Translations under genes and position numbers: made by a program
DNA from: Fulvivirga lutimaris
GTDB lineage: Bacteria; Bacteroidota; Bacteroidia; Cytophagales; Cyclobacteriaceae
Direction of reading: 5' to 3'
NCBI RefSeq assembly: GCF_009711525.1
Contig: NZ_SMLV01000420.1
Span: forward strand, 1 to 42,730
Length of the DNA: 42,730 bases
Part shown: positions 1-7,318 of the stretch, piece by piece
Layout of the letters: each line of letters begins with the position of its first letter
How positions within the stretch are numbered: position 1 is the first letter of the stretch
Notes under the pieces: model-generated
Database searches by the model: none
The model's input: only the letters and a program-made list of their open reading frames with translations
What the model was told of the DNA's origin: nothing

Positions 1-20
1 AAAGTGCTTTGAGAGGGTAA

Positions 21-55
21 AAAAACAAAAACCCCTTGATAATCAAGAGGTTTTT
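21..55 (-). terminator. Rho-independent terminator of tRNA-Phe
   Basis: Read on the minus strand, an interrupted stem (arms 27-38 and 44-55, one mismatch, 5-nt loop) is followed by two runs of five T separated by a G. It lies just after the 3' end of tRNA-Phe. The outer stem consists of the A/T runs, so it is nearly symmetrical and could also act on transcripts arriving from the left. Confidence 0.75.
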
Positions 56-60
56 GGAGG

Positions 61-133
61 TGGTGCTGAGTGGGCTCGAACCACCGACTCACGGATTTTC
101 AGTCCGATGCTCTACCAACTGAGCTACAGCACC
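61..133 (-). tRNA. tRNA-Phe (anticodon GAA)
   Basis: The reverse complement folds into a 73-nt cloverleaf. The acceptor stem GGTGCTG pairs with CAGCACC, followed by discriminator A. The D arm contains AGTTGGTA, the anticodon loop is CTGAAAA with GAA at the anticodon position, and the T arm carries TTCGAGC. The genome does not encode the 3' CCA (the next bases read CCT), so CCA must be added by nucleotidyltransferase. A terminator follows directly. Confidence 0.97.
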
Positions 134-178
134 GTTAAAAGTGGATGCAAACTTATAGAATTTTGTATTTGGTGCAAA

Positions 179-186
179 TATTTTTG
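179..186 (+). promoter_or_regulatory. Possible -7 promoter element (TATTTTTG)
   Basis: This is an exact match to the Bacteroidota -7 consensus TAnnTTTG, 30 nt before the ATG at 217, in the only region where a promoter for the iron-sulfur gene pair can lie. TTG-containing sequence occurs upstream (161-165), but the spacing is shorter than the usual 19-21 nt, so the call is tentative. Confidence 0.3.
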
Positions 187-216
187 TTAAAATTATAGAT
201 AATAAATATCTCAACT

Positions 217-1554
217 ATGCAATTTGTACAACAAGCGATTTTTTTGATAGTAGTGGGAGCGGCAGCTTTCATTTTATCTAAAAGGATATCCAGGATAAGG
301 CAAAACATACTTCTGGGTAAGGATGTAGACCTTTCTGATAACAAATCCGACAGATTAAATAACATGTTGCTCGTGGCCTTTGGTCAGAAAAAGATGTTCA
401 AAAGACCTATTCCGGCAATATTGCATTTATTTATTTATGTTGGCTTTTTAGTGATCAACCTTGAGGTGTTGGAGTTTGTACTTGATGGTATTTTAGGAAC
501 ACACCGACTGTTTGCTCCTTACCTGGGTGCATTTTACAACGTACTGATGAACATTTTTGAGTTTTTGTCAGTGGCAGTTCTGTTATCTTGTGTTGCCTTC
601 CTGATCAGAAGAAATGTATTAAAAGTCAAACGTTTTCATAGCCCGGAAATGAAGAAATGGCCCACTTTGGATGCCAATCTGATTTTGGTGATTGAGATTG
701 TTTTGATGATTGCCATTCTGAAAATGAATGCGGCTGATCAAATTTTACAAACCAGAATGCCTGAGAAATTTCATGCTACTGGCTCATTGTTTTTCAGCTC
801 CATGCTAATTCCAATTTTTGAAAACTTTAGCACAGGATTCCTGGTTTTTGTTGAGCGTGCTGCCTGGTGGTTTCACATTGTGGGCATCTTAGGTTTTGCT
901 ATTTATATTACCTATTCTAAGCATTTGCACATTGCACTGGCATTCCCAAATACTTATTACGGAGACTTGAACCCTAAAGGGCAAATGAATAATATGGATG
1001 CTGTAACCAATGAGGTTAATATGATGTTGGGCATTCCTACTGAGGCGAGCAATGAACCGCCAGCGGAGGTAGGCCGCTTTGGCGCTAAGGATGTAAATGA
1101 CCTGACCTGGAAAAATATTTTAAATGCCTATTCATGTACCGAGTGTGGTAGGTGTACTTCTGAGTGCCCGGCTAACCAGACCGGCAAGATGCTATCACCG
1201 CGAAAAGTGATGATGGATGTGCGTGACAGAGCGGAGGAAGTGGGTAACAGCCTGGCGAAAGGTGGAAAAGGATTAGAAGATGGCAAGTCTTTATTGGGTG
1301 ATTACATCACCAAAGAAGAGATTAATGCTTGTACAAGTTGTAACGCTTGTGTGGAGGCCTGCCCGGTAAATATCAATCCGCTGGAAATAATATTAGAAAT
1401 GCGAAGGTTTGTGGCTATGGAGGAATCTGGTTCACCGGCCTCTTGGAATTCAATGTTCCAAAATATAGAAACCAATTTTGCCCCATGGAAATTTCCTCCA
1501 ACGGACAGGTTTAACTGGGCAAATGACTTAAAATCAGAAAAGAAAGAAGGTTGA
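217..1554 (+). CDS. Membrane-anchored 4Fe-4S dicluster oxidoreductase subunit (HdrC/NarI-like)
   Basis: This 445-residue protein has about five predicted membrane helices in its first 240 residues, resembling the quinone-facing NarI-like domain found in heterodisulfide-reductase and lactate-utilisation type enzymes. A cytoplasmic part follows with two classical 4Fe-4S motifs: Cys307, 310, 313 and 317 followed by Pro, and Cys372, 375, 378 and 382 followed by Pro. The next gene encodes the matching two-CCG-domain subunit, so together they resemble a split form of the fused membrane FeS proteins that pass electrons between a soluble donor and menaquinone. The donor cannot be told from the sequence; no etfAB or dehydrogenase gene is adjacent. 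The family call is strong, and the quinone-linked role is inference. Confidence 0.85.
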   Translation: MQFVQQAIFLIVVGAAAFILSKRISRIRQNILLGKDVDLSDNKSDRLNNMLLVAFGQKKMFKRPIPAILHLFIYVGFLVINLEVLEFVLDGILGTHRLFAPYLGAFYNVLMNIFEFLSVAVLLSCVAFLIRRNVLKVKRFHSPEMKKWPTLDANLILVIEIVLMIAILKMNAADQILQTRMPEKFHATGSLFFSSMLIPIFENFSTGFLVFVERAAWWFHIVGILGFAIYITYSKHLHIALAFPNTYYGDLNPKGQMNNMDAVTNEVNMMLGIPTEASNEPPAEVGRFGAKDVNDLTWKNILNAYSCTECGRCTSECPANQTGKMLSPRKVMMDVRDRAEEVGNSLAKGGKGLEDGKSLLGDYITKEEINACTSCNACVEACPVNINPLEIILEMRRFVAMEESGSPASWNSMFQNIETNFAPWKFPPTDRFNWANDLKSEKKEG

Positions 1555-1604
1555 GATGTTAGTATTAATTTAATCTCAAAAACGGAAATTGTCTTAATAC
1601 TAAC
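1551..1604 (+). promoter_or_regulatory. Two mutually exclusive inverted repeats in the intercistronic leader
   Basis: Arm pair A is TTGAGAT at 1551-1557 with ATCTCAA at 1573-1579. Arm pair B is GTTAGTATTAA at 1558-1568 with TTAATACTAAC at 1594-1604, a perfect 11-bp repeat. The left arm of B lies in the loop of A, so a transcript could form either hairpin or a pseudoknot. The right arm of B runs into the heptanucleotide repeat that precedes the next start codon. Neither hairpin has a T tract, so neither is an ordinary terminator. Confidence 0.5.
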
Positions 1605-1625
1605 TACTAACTACTAACTACTAAC
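1601..1625 (+). repeat. Heptanucleotide tandem repeat (TAACTAC x 3.6)
   Basis: Three identical copies of TAACTAC (1601-1607, 1608-1614, 1615-1621) are followed by TAAC. A degenerate copy, TTAATAC, precedes them at 1594-1600. The array ends 4 bp before the ATG at 1630. A change in copy number would alter the leader of the second iron-sulfur gene without touching a reading frame. Confidence 0.9.
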
Positions 1626-1629
1626 AATA

Positions 1630-2427
1630 ATGAGCGATACTACATATAAAGTACCAACAATGGCCGAGATGGCCAGTTCAGGAGAAAGCCCGGAGATTTT
1701 ATTTTGGGTAGGATGTGCCGGTTCTTTTGATGACAGATATAAAAATGTGACCAAAGCATTTGTCAAAATATTAAACAAGGTAGGAATATCATTTGCCGTA
1801 CTCGGGCCTGAGGAAACCTGCACGGGTGACCCGGCAAGAAGAGCAGGTAATGAGTTTTTATTCCAGATGCAGGCGGTGGCTAATATTCAGGTGATGAATG
1901 GCTATAATGTTAAAAAGGTGGTGACCGCTTGTCCGCATTGCTTTAATACCATTAAAAATGAATACCCTGCATTAGGAGGTAAATATGAGGTAATCCACCA
2001 CTCTAATTTCTTGCAACAGCTTATCAATGACGGTAAAGTAGGTATGAAAGGTGGAGGAGAGTTTAAAGGAAGAAAAATTACCTATCATGACTCATGCTAT
2101 CTGGGTAGGGCGAACAATATTTATGAGGCTCCTAGAGAAGTGCTTCAGGCGCTGGATGCTGAATTGGTAGAAATGAAGCGTTGCAAAACCAAAGGTTTCT
2201 GCTGTGGAGCGGGTGGTGCACAAATGTTTAAAGATGCTGAGAAAGGAAATAAAGAAGTGAACATCGACCGTACTGAAGAGGCCTTAGAAACTGGAGCAGA
2301 TACCATTGCGGTGGGTTGCCCTTTCTGCCTGACCATGATGAGCGATGGCGTTAAAAACAAAGAGAAAGAAGGCTCTGTGCAGGTTAAAGACCTTGCTGAG
2401 CTGATTGCCGAGTCAGAAGGACTATAA
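1630..2427 (+). CDS. CCG-domain iron-sulfur protein (HdrB/LutA-like subunit)
   Basis: This 265-residue soluble protein carries two cysteine-rich CCG-type domains. The first includes Cys29 in WVGCAGSFD, the element ETCTGDPARRAG and the pair in CPHCF. The second includes HDSCYLGR, CCGAGG and CPFC. Such domains bind an unusual FeS cluster in HdrB, GlpC, LutA and related redox enzymes. In the first domain the usual CC pair is replaced by CT (ETCTGDP), so only the second domain keeps the full motif. It lies 75 bp after the membrane subunit, probably in the same transcript, with a structured leader between them. Substrate unknown. The ATG at 1630 is the natural start. Confidence 0.85.
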   Translation: MSDTTYKVPTMAEMASSGESPEILFWVGCAGSFDDRYKNVTKAFVKILNKVGISFAVLGPEETCTGDPARRAGNEFLFQMQAVANIQVMNGYNVKKVVTACPHCFNTIKNEYPALGGKYEVIHHSNFLQQLINDGKVGMKGGGEFKGRKITYHDSCYLGRANNIYEAPREVLQALDAELVEMKRCKTKGFCCGAGGAQMFKDAEKGNKEVNIDRTEEALETGADTIAVGCPFCLTMMSDGVKNKEKEGSVQVKDLAELIAESEGL

Positions 2428-2492
2428 TCGAAGTTTAACAACTCGATAACAATATTTAAGAATTCGTTAACAAAGCTGGCGAAGTGATGTGA

Positions 2493-2513
2493 GTAGGTTT
2501 GAAAAAAACCTAC
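2493..2513 (+). promoter_or_regulatory. Hairpin immediately before a start codon
   Basis: GTAGGTTT (2493-2500) and AAACCTAC (2506-2513) form a perfect 8-bp stem with a 5-nt A-rich loop. The 3' arm ends 4 nt before the ATG at 2518, so in mRNA it would cover the ribosome landing site. No T tract follows, which argues against a terminator. Confidence 0.55.
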
Positions 2514-2517
2514 AACT

Positions 2518-3393
2518 ATGAAACATTACTTCGCCATTTTATTTATCTCCATTATCTGTACTGCTGGCTATGCCCAAAAGGGATATCAGCTCACCACCAA
2601 AGGCAGGCCAAATCTGGTTGGGCCTATTGGTGTCAAGAGTCTTCAAAAATCTCCTTATAAGGAGTGGTTCAAACCTAATTACGATTCAAGTGCTCTTGAT
2701 AAAGTGCAACTCACAGAAATAAAATCGCTTTTAGAAGATGTCGATTCTATTCAGGTATTCTTTGGAACCTGGTGTGGCGATAGTCGCAGAGAAGTACCTA
2801 AGTTTTTAAGAATTTTAGATGATGCAAAATTCAAGAAGCATACCATTATAGGTGTGAGTAACACCTTTGAAGATTATAAGCAAAGTCCTTTCGGTGAAGA
2901 GGCAGGAATGAACATTCACCGAGTACCAACTTTTGTTTTTTATAAGGGGGACAAAGAAACTGGTCGTATTGTAGAGTCACCTATTAAATCGTTGGAAGAA
3001 GATATAATAGCTGTGCTGGCTGGTGATGACTACGATCCTAATTATAGAGTGGTTGCCCAGCTGAATACGCTTTTTCAGGAAAGGGAAGTGAGCGTATTAA
3101 ATGACGAAATTGATTCGCTAGTGGAGGCCTATACCCCTATGGTGATGAACATGTATGAGCTCAATACTTATGCATTAAAACTACTTACCTCATTTCAAAT
3201 ACCTCAGGCGCAGTTGGTGTATAAAATCAACTGCAGAATTTTTAAGGAAGAATACTATCCTTTCTATAGCATGGGGAGATATTACCTGATGCTTGGTGAT
3301 CATGAATCGGCCAGGCTGGCAACACTTGAAGGGCTACGGATCGAGCCTGAAAATGATTATTTAAAATCACTGCTGGCGGAGGTTTCTAAATAG
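2518..3393 (+). CDS. Secreted thioredoxin-fold protein with CxxS site
   Basis: This 291-residue protein has an N-terminal signal peptide ending near residue 19 (YAQ) and is probably periplasmic. The thioredoxin-like core contains WCGDSRREVP with Cys86 and Ser89, so the usual CxxC is CxxS. The cis-proline element is probably RVPTFVFY. The C-terminal 120 residues look helical and TPR-like. A single-cysteine site fits a binding or isomerase-like role better than a dithiol oxidoreductase, but family members with this motif are uncharacterised to my knowledge. The gene stands alone after a start-proximal hairpin. Confidence 0.75.
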   Translation: MKHYFAILFISIICTAGYAQKGYQLTTKGRPNLVGPIGVKSLQKSPYKEWFKPNYDSSALDKVQLTEIKSLLEDVDSIQVFFGTWCGDSRREVPKFLRILDDAKFKKHTIIGVSNTFEDYKQSPFGEEAGMNIHRVPTFVFYKGDKETGRIVESPIKSLEEDIIAVLAGDDYDPNYRVVAQLNTLFQEREVSVLNDEIDSLVEAYTPMVMNMYELNTYALKLLTSFQIPQAQLVYKINCRIFKEEYYPFYSMGRYYLMLGDHESARLATLEGLRIEPENDYLKSLLAEVSK

Positions 3394-3448
3394 CGGTTTT
3401 GTTGAATGTACTTGTGAATAATTGGGCCGAAGTGGGTATTATTGGTAT

Positions 3449-3865
3449 GTGAGATACCTGTTTCTACTATTTGTGACGCTCCTTTCAATTAAAGCCTTCG
3501 CTCAAACAGAAGAGGTGGAATTTTCCTGTTTGGGTAAAAAATACTCAATGCAGTTGGCCAATATTGAATCTGATACTAGTATTTGGGGGTTCCACGGATA
3601 CTATAGAAACATCCGATTTGAAGACTTAAAAGGGGTCTTAAGTATAAATTGTCAGACTGACACTGAACCTAATTATTTTGAAGGAGAGGATTACATTCAT
3701 TTATACGATAGTGCTAATGTTAAGATTGGAGTAGCCAGAGAGGATTCATCTTATCAATGGAAGGAAATGTTAATTTCTGATTATTTAGTGGTCAATTATA
3801 TATGTAAAGAAGAGGGAGTTTCTCTACTGGACCAATCTTTATTATCTATTAAAAAGATTGAATAG
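3449..3865 (+). CDS. Small secreted protein of unknown function
   Basis: I do not recognise a family. The frame opens after a stop at 3419-3421 and offers TTG (3422) or GTG (3449). I chose GTG because it gives a compact signal peptide, MRYLFLLFVTLLSIKAFAQ, followed by about 120 residues rich in beta-prone and acidic segments with two cysteines. The TTG start would add nine residues. It lies 13 bp before a small membrane protein gene, so the two may be co-expressed. Predicted periplasmic or surface exposed. Confidence 0.6.
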   Translation: MRYLFLLFVTLLSIKAFAQTEEVEFSCLGKKYSMQLANIESDTSIWGFHGYYRNIRFEDLKGVLSINCQTDTEPNYFEGEDYIHLYDSANVKIGVAREDSSYQWKEMLISDYLVVNYICKEEGVSLLDQSLLSIKKIE

Positions 3866-3878
3866 CTAAATCAAAGGT

Positions 3879-4274
3879 ATGATTTCAAGAATAACGCTTA
3901 CTCTTCAATTAATTTCTTTTTGGCTTTATGAAAACTATACCAATGGACTGAGTGAATGTGGTGATGGTGAACGGGATGTGCTATACTGTAATGATCTTAT
4001 GTCTTCAGGCGGAGAAGATAGTATAATGGTCACAGCAGCTTGGATATTTTACGTTTTGCCATGGATTGTTAGCTGGTTCAAATCGAGAAGACTATTGATT
4101 GGTACACTTATTTTCGCGATAGTGGCGCAATATTTTTTCTTTCTAATGGTTCAGGTCTGTGACCCAATATCCACATTGTTCTGTACATTCAATGTACCGT
4201 TGTTTTTAATAATCATCTTACCCATCGCATTGCTAATTTTCCTGACGTCAAAGCCTGGAAAGCAAGTTATTTAA
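3879..4274 (+). CDS. Small integral membrane protein of unknown function
   Basis: This 131-residue protein shows three to four hydrophobic segments (about residues 3-18, 50-66, 70-92 and 100-122). A cysteine-containing loop near residues 27-40 probably faces the periplasm. No family is recognised. The gene follows the small secreted protein by 13 bp in the same direction. The next gene, padR, has its own operator-like upstream region, so these two probably form a separate unit. Confidence 0.55.
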   Translation: MISRITLTLQLISFWLYENYTNGLSECGDGERDVLYCNDLMSSGGEDSIMVTAAWIFYVLPWIVSWFKSRRLLIGTLIFAIVAQYFFFLMVQVCDPISTLFCTFNVPLFLIIILPIALLIFLTSKPGKQVI

Positions 4275-4322
4275 GTCATATTTATAATCTAAGTAACCCT
4301 TTTTGAAACATATCGTATATTT

Positions 4323-4351
4323 TATACATTTATTAATTAAATAGATGTATA
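4323..4351. promoter_or_regulatory. Near-perfect palindrome upstream of padR (candidate PadR operator)
   Basis: Arms TATACAT (4323-4329) and ATGTATA (4345-4351) flank a 15-bp AT-rich centre that is itself almost symmetrical, so only a few of the 29 positions break the symmetry. It ends 7 bp before the padR ATG. PadR proteins bind palindromes of this general kind (outer ATAC/GTAT or ATGT/ACAT arms), usually in their own promoters, so autoregulation is the simplest reading. Confidence 0.55.
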
Positions 4352-4358
4352 GATTAAT

Positions 4359-4682
4359 ATGACACAACTGGGCAACCTTGAGGAGATGATACTTTTGTTG
4401 GTTTTAAAATTCAATGAAAGTGAGGCTTATGCAGTATCTATAGCGGAAGAGTATGAAAATGTAATGAACAAAACCATTTCTATTCCTGCTGTACATACCG
4501 TTCTCAAAAGACTGGAAAGCAAAAAATTCATTGATTCAAAACTTGGTGAAGCCACACAACTAAGAGGCGGAAAAAAGAAGCGATTGTATAAGGTCACGCA
4601 ACCGGGTTATGAAGTGCTTCGCGAAATCCAGCACAATAGGGCGAGTCTGTGGCAGGAAGTTCCTAAACTAAACTTTGATTAG
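4359..4682 (+). CDS. PadR-family transcriptional regulator
   Basis: This 107-residue winged-helix protein has the PadR pattern. LGNLEEMILLLVL forms helix 1, PAVHTVLKRLESKKFI the recognition helix, and the basic wing GGKKKRLYKVTQPG leads into a short C-terminal helix. Short PadR proteins act as ligand- or protein-responsive repressors of transporter genes. The stop is 3 bp before the permease gene, a pairing that recurs in Bacteroidota and Acidobacteria. A near-perfect palindrome just upstream is the likely autoregulatory site. The inducing signal is unknown. Confidence 0.9.
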   Translation: MTQLGNLEEMILLLVLKFNESEAYAVSIAEEYENVMNKTISIPAVHTVLKRLESKKFIDSKLGEATQLRGGKKKRLYKVTQPGYEVLREIQHNRASLWQEVPKLNFD

Positions 4683-4685
4683 GCT

Positions 4686-7310
4686 ATGGAACGGCAACCT
4701 CCCAAATGGATATTGTCTCTGCTTAATTCCTTCTGCCACGCAGACCATCTGGATGAGGTCCGTGGTGATCTCGAAGAAGTCTATCGGTTGAGGGTGTCAA
4801 CTATGCCTATTTATAGAGCCAATTGGCTTTTGTTCAAAGAGGTCATTTTCTCCTTCAAGTCTTATGTCATCAGCGGTGACAAAAACAGTTATCCATCCAA
4901 TAACCAAACCATCATGCTAAGAAATTATCTAACCATTGCCTATAGAAATTTGATGAAGAACAAGTTTTATAGTGCGCTTAATATCTTCGGCCTTACCCTT
5001 GGGTTAACTTGTTCATTGCTGATTTTCAGTTATGTTGCCAATGAGTTAAGCTTTGATAAATTTCATAATAATGCTGAAAACACCTATCGTGTTATTGAAA
5101 GAGTGACTGGTGAGGATGGTGTAGTTCAGGAACATTCTGCTTCCGTACCATGGCCTGTTGGTCCTACTTTGCAAAGCGATCACCCGGATGCTATAGTCAC
5201 CAGAATGTATAAGGCATGGCAAAAAGAGCCCTTGATGAGTGATGTGGACAAGACTAAGAAATTCTATGAAAAGGAAATCTTCTTTGTAGACACCTCGTTT
5301 TTCAAGACTTTTTCATTTGAGGTCATTACTGGAGATAAGTTAACAGCCCTAAAACAACCACAATCAGTAGTCACTACTGAAAGTACTGCTAATCGTTATT
5401 TTGGTAGCACCGATGTAATTGGCAAAACACTCATTTTGGAGAACAGCCTTGAGTTAACCGTTACCGGTGTGTCCAAAGATGTGGTACCTAATTCACATTT
5501 TCATTATGACTTTTTGATTCCGTTATTAAACCTCGAAGACATTTTTAAAGCCACAGGAAATAACTGGGGCTGGCAGGGTTGGTATTGGAATCCGGTGCAT
5601 ACCTATGTTACCCTACCGGACAGGTACGCGGTTAATGATTTTGAAGATTATATGAAGACCGTGGTTCAGGATCATTTTCCTAAGCAGATTGTGGATTTAA
5701 GTGAGCTTTATCTGCAGCCACTTAATGATATTCATACCACAACCGATTTATATCAGGAGTTAGAGCCATCCATTAGCAAAGAGTCTATTTATATAGCAGC
5801 GGTAATAGCCGGCTTTATATTATTAATAGCTGCCATCAATTTTATCAACTTATCCACAGCCAGCGCTATAAGAAGATCTAAAGAAGTAGCGATGAGAAAG
5901 GTGCTTGGCTCTACTAGAAAGAATCTCGTAATGCAATTTTTCGGTGAGTCGGTTTTAATGAGCTTCTTTAGTCTAATACTGGCTGCTGTAGCCATGTATT
6001 TTATATTTCCAACCTTTGAGTATTTGCTTGATGCTTTTATAAATATAGAGCAAATTTTGACCATACCCGTAATTACAGCAGTACTGCTAGGCACGTTTAT
6101 TTTAGGTATAATTTCGGGTATTTACCCAGCGTTTATATTATCTGGCTTTAAACCTGCTGATGTGCTTAAAACATCAAAATCCACAGGAAATAAAAGCATC
6201 AACCTGTTCAGAAAATCATTGGTGGTATTTCAGTTTATGATATCAATTATCTTATTGGTAAGTGCCTTTGTTATTTATCAACAATATCATTTTTTGACTT
6301 CAAAGGAACTGGGCTTTAGCAAAGAAGAGATTGTTTTAATTCCTATTAGAGGAACAACAATTATAGAAAATCCTGAAAGTTTTAAAACTGAACTTATCGG
6401 GCATCCGGAGGTTATTGCGGCCAGCGCCATTTCGGATATATTGGGTCAGGATGTGCCTTCCCGACCTTTCGGTATCACTGGGTATGATGACCCGCAAAAC
6501 ATTCCAGGACTCTTCACGGACCATGATTTTGCCAAAACTTTTGGTGTAAACCTCATAGGCGGTAGAGATTTCGATAAAACCAATGAGGCTGATCATCAGA
6601 ACCTGCTGATAAACGAGGCCATGGTGGATTTCCTTAAAGATAAAAATTGGGAAGGCCAACTTGTGGGTTGGGGCCGCGGAAAAAAACAGATTATTGGTAT
6701 GGTGGAGGATTTTAATTATATGAGCCTTAAAACTGACATTAAGCCACTATTTATTGGTTTTTCTAACAGCTTCATAAGTTATGTTGCTGTAAGAGTCAAC
6801 GAGGGCAGTGTGTATAACACTTTAGAAAAACTCGAGGCCAGTTGGAAAAAATTCGAGCCAGAAAAGCCATTTGTTCCCTTGTTCTTAGATCAAAAACTCA
6901 ATGAACAATATCAGTCAGAGCGAAAGACAGGGGAGCTTATTGGCTACTTCTCAGGCCTTGCTATTCTTATCGCCTTTCTCGGTCTTGTAGGCCTGGTGAC
7001 TTACAGGGTAAACTCAAGAGTTCATGAGATCGGTATTAGAAAAGTGTTGGGTGCCACGGCAGCTAATATTCTCAACCTGCTAAGCGTTGAGTTTATATTA
7101 TTGGTTTTGATAGCCAATCTTCTGGCCTGGCCACTTGCGTGGTATGCTATGACCAGCTGGCTGGAAAATTTCACCTATAAAATAGCACTGGAGTGGTGGC
7201 ATTTTGGAGCTGCTGGAATGGTAGCCGTTCTTATTGCGGCAGTCACAGTTTTTACCCGTTCTTACAAGGTCATCCAAACTAATCCGGTGGAGACTATAAG
7301 GGAAAATTGA
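4686..7310 (+). CDS. Orphan FtsX/MacB-type permease with N-terminal prefix domain
   Basis: This 874-residue protein begins with a cytoplasmic prefix of about 70 residues (PPKWILSLLNSFC, DEVRGDLEEVYRLR), the permease prefix domain often encoded next to padR. A first membrane helix is near 97-118, then a MacB-type periplasmic domain, an FtsX segment near 368-490 with RKVLGSTRKNL, another helix near 515-535, a second periplasmic domain, and a final FtsX segment near 748-870 with RKVLGAT. The layout is a tandem pair of MacB-like half permeases (ADOP type). No ATPase gene is adjacent, so an ABC ATPase must be supplied from elsewhere, if one is used. Export of lipid- or antibiotic-like compounds is inference. 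Confidence 0.88.
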   Translation: MERQPPKWILSLLNSFCHADHLDEVRGDLEEVYRLRVSTMPIYRANWLLFKEVIFSFKSYVISGDKNSYPSNNQTIMLRNYLTIAYRNLMKNKFYSALNIFGLTLGLTCSLLIFSYVANELSFDKFHNNAENTYRVIERVTGEDGVVQEHSASVPWPVGPTLQSDHPDAIVTRMYKAWQKEPLMSDVDKTKKFYEKEIFFVDTSFFKTFSFEVITGDKLTALKQPQSVVTTESTANRYFGSTDVIGKTLILENSLELTVTGVSKDVVPNSHFHYDFLIPLLNLEDIFKATGNNWGWQGWYWNPVHTYVTLPDRYAVNDFEDYMKTVVQDHFPKQIVDLSELYLQPLNDIHTTTDLYQELEPSISKESIYIAAVIAGFILLIAAINFINLSTASAIRRSKEVAMRKVLGSTRKNLVMQFFGESVLMSFFSLILAAVAMYFIFPTFEYLLDAFINIEQILTIPVITAVLLGTFILGIISGIYPAFILSGFKPADVLKTSKSTGNKSINLFRKSLVVFQFMISIILLVSAFVIYQQYHFLTSKELGFSKEEIVLIPIRGTTIIENPESFKTELIGHPEVIAASAISDILGQDVPSRPFGITGYDDPQNIPGLFTDHDFAKTFGVNLIGGRDFDKTNEADHQNLLINEAMVDFLKDKNWEGQLVGWGRGKKQIIGMVEDFNYMSLKTDIKPLFIGFSNSFISYVAVRVNEGSVYNTLEKLEASWKKFEPEKPFVPLFLDQKLNEQYQSERKTGELIGYFSGLAILIAFLGLVGLVTYRVNSRVHEIGIRKVLGATAANILNLLSVEFILLVLIANLLAWPLAWYAMTSWLENFTYKIALEWWHFGAAGMVAVLIAAVTVFTRSYKVIQTNPVETIREN

Positions 7311-7318
7311 TAATAAGT

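Noticed and set aside
1601-1625. CRISPR-like or splice branch-point-like repeat (TACTAAC)
   Set aside because: The units are contiguous with no spacers, and the resemblance to a eukaryotic branch point has no meaning in this context.
4301-4322. TTG/TATATTTT promoter for padR
   Set aside because: The spacing between the elements is about 10 nt, far from the usual 19-21, so the match is not convincing.
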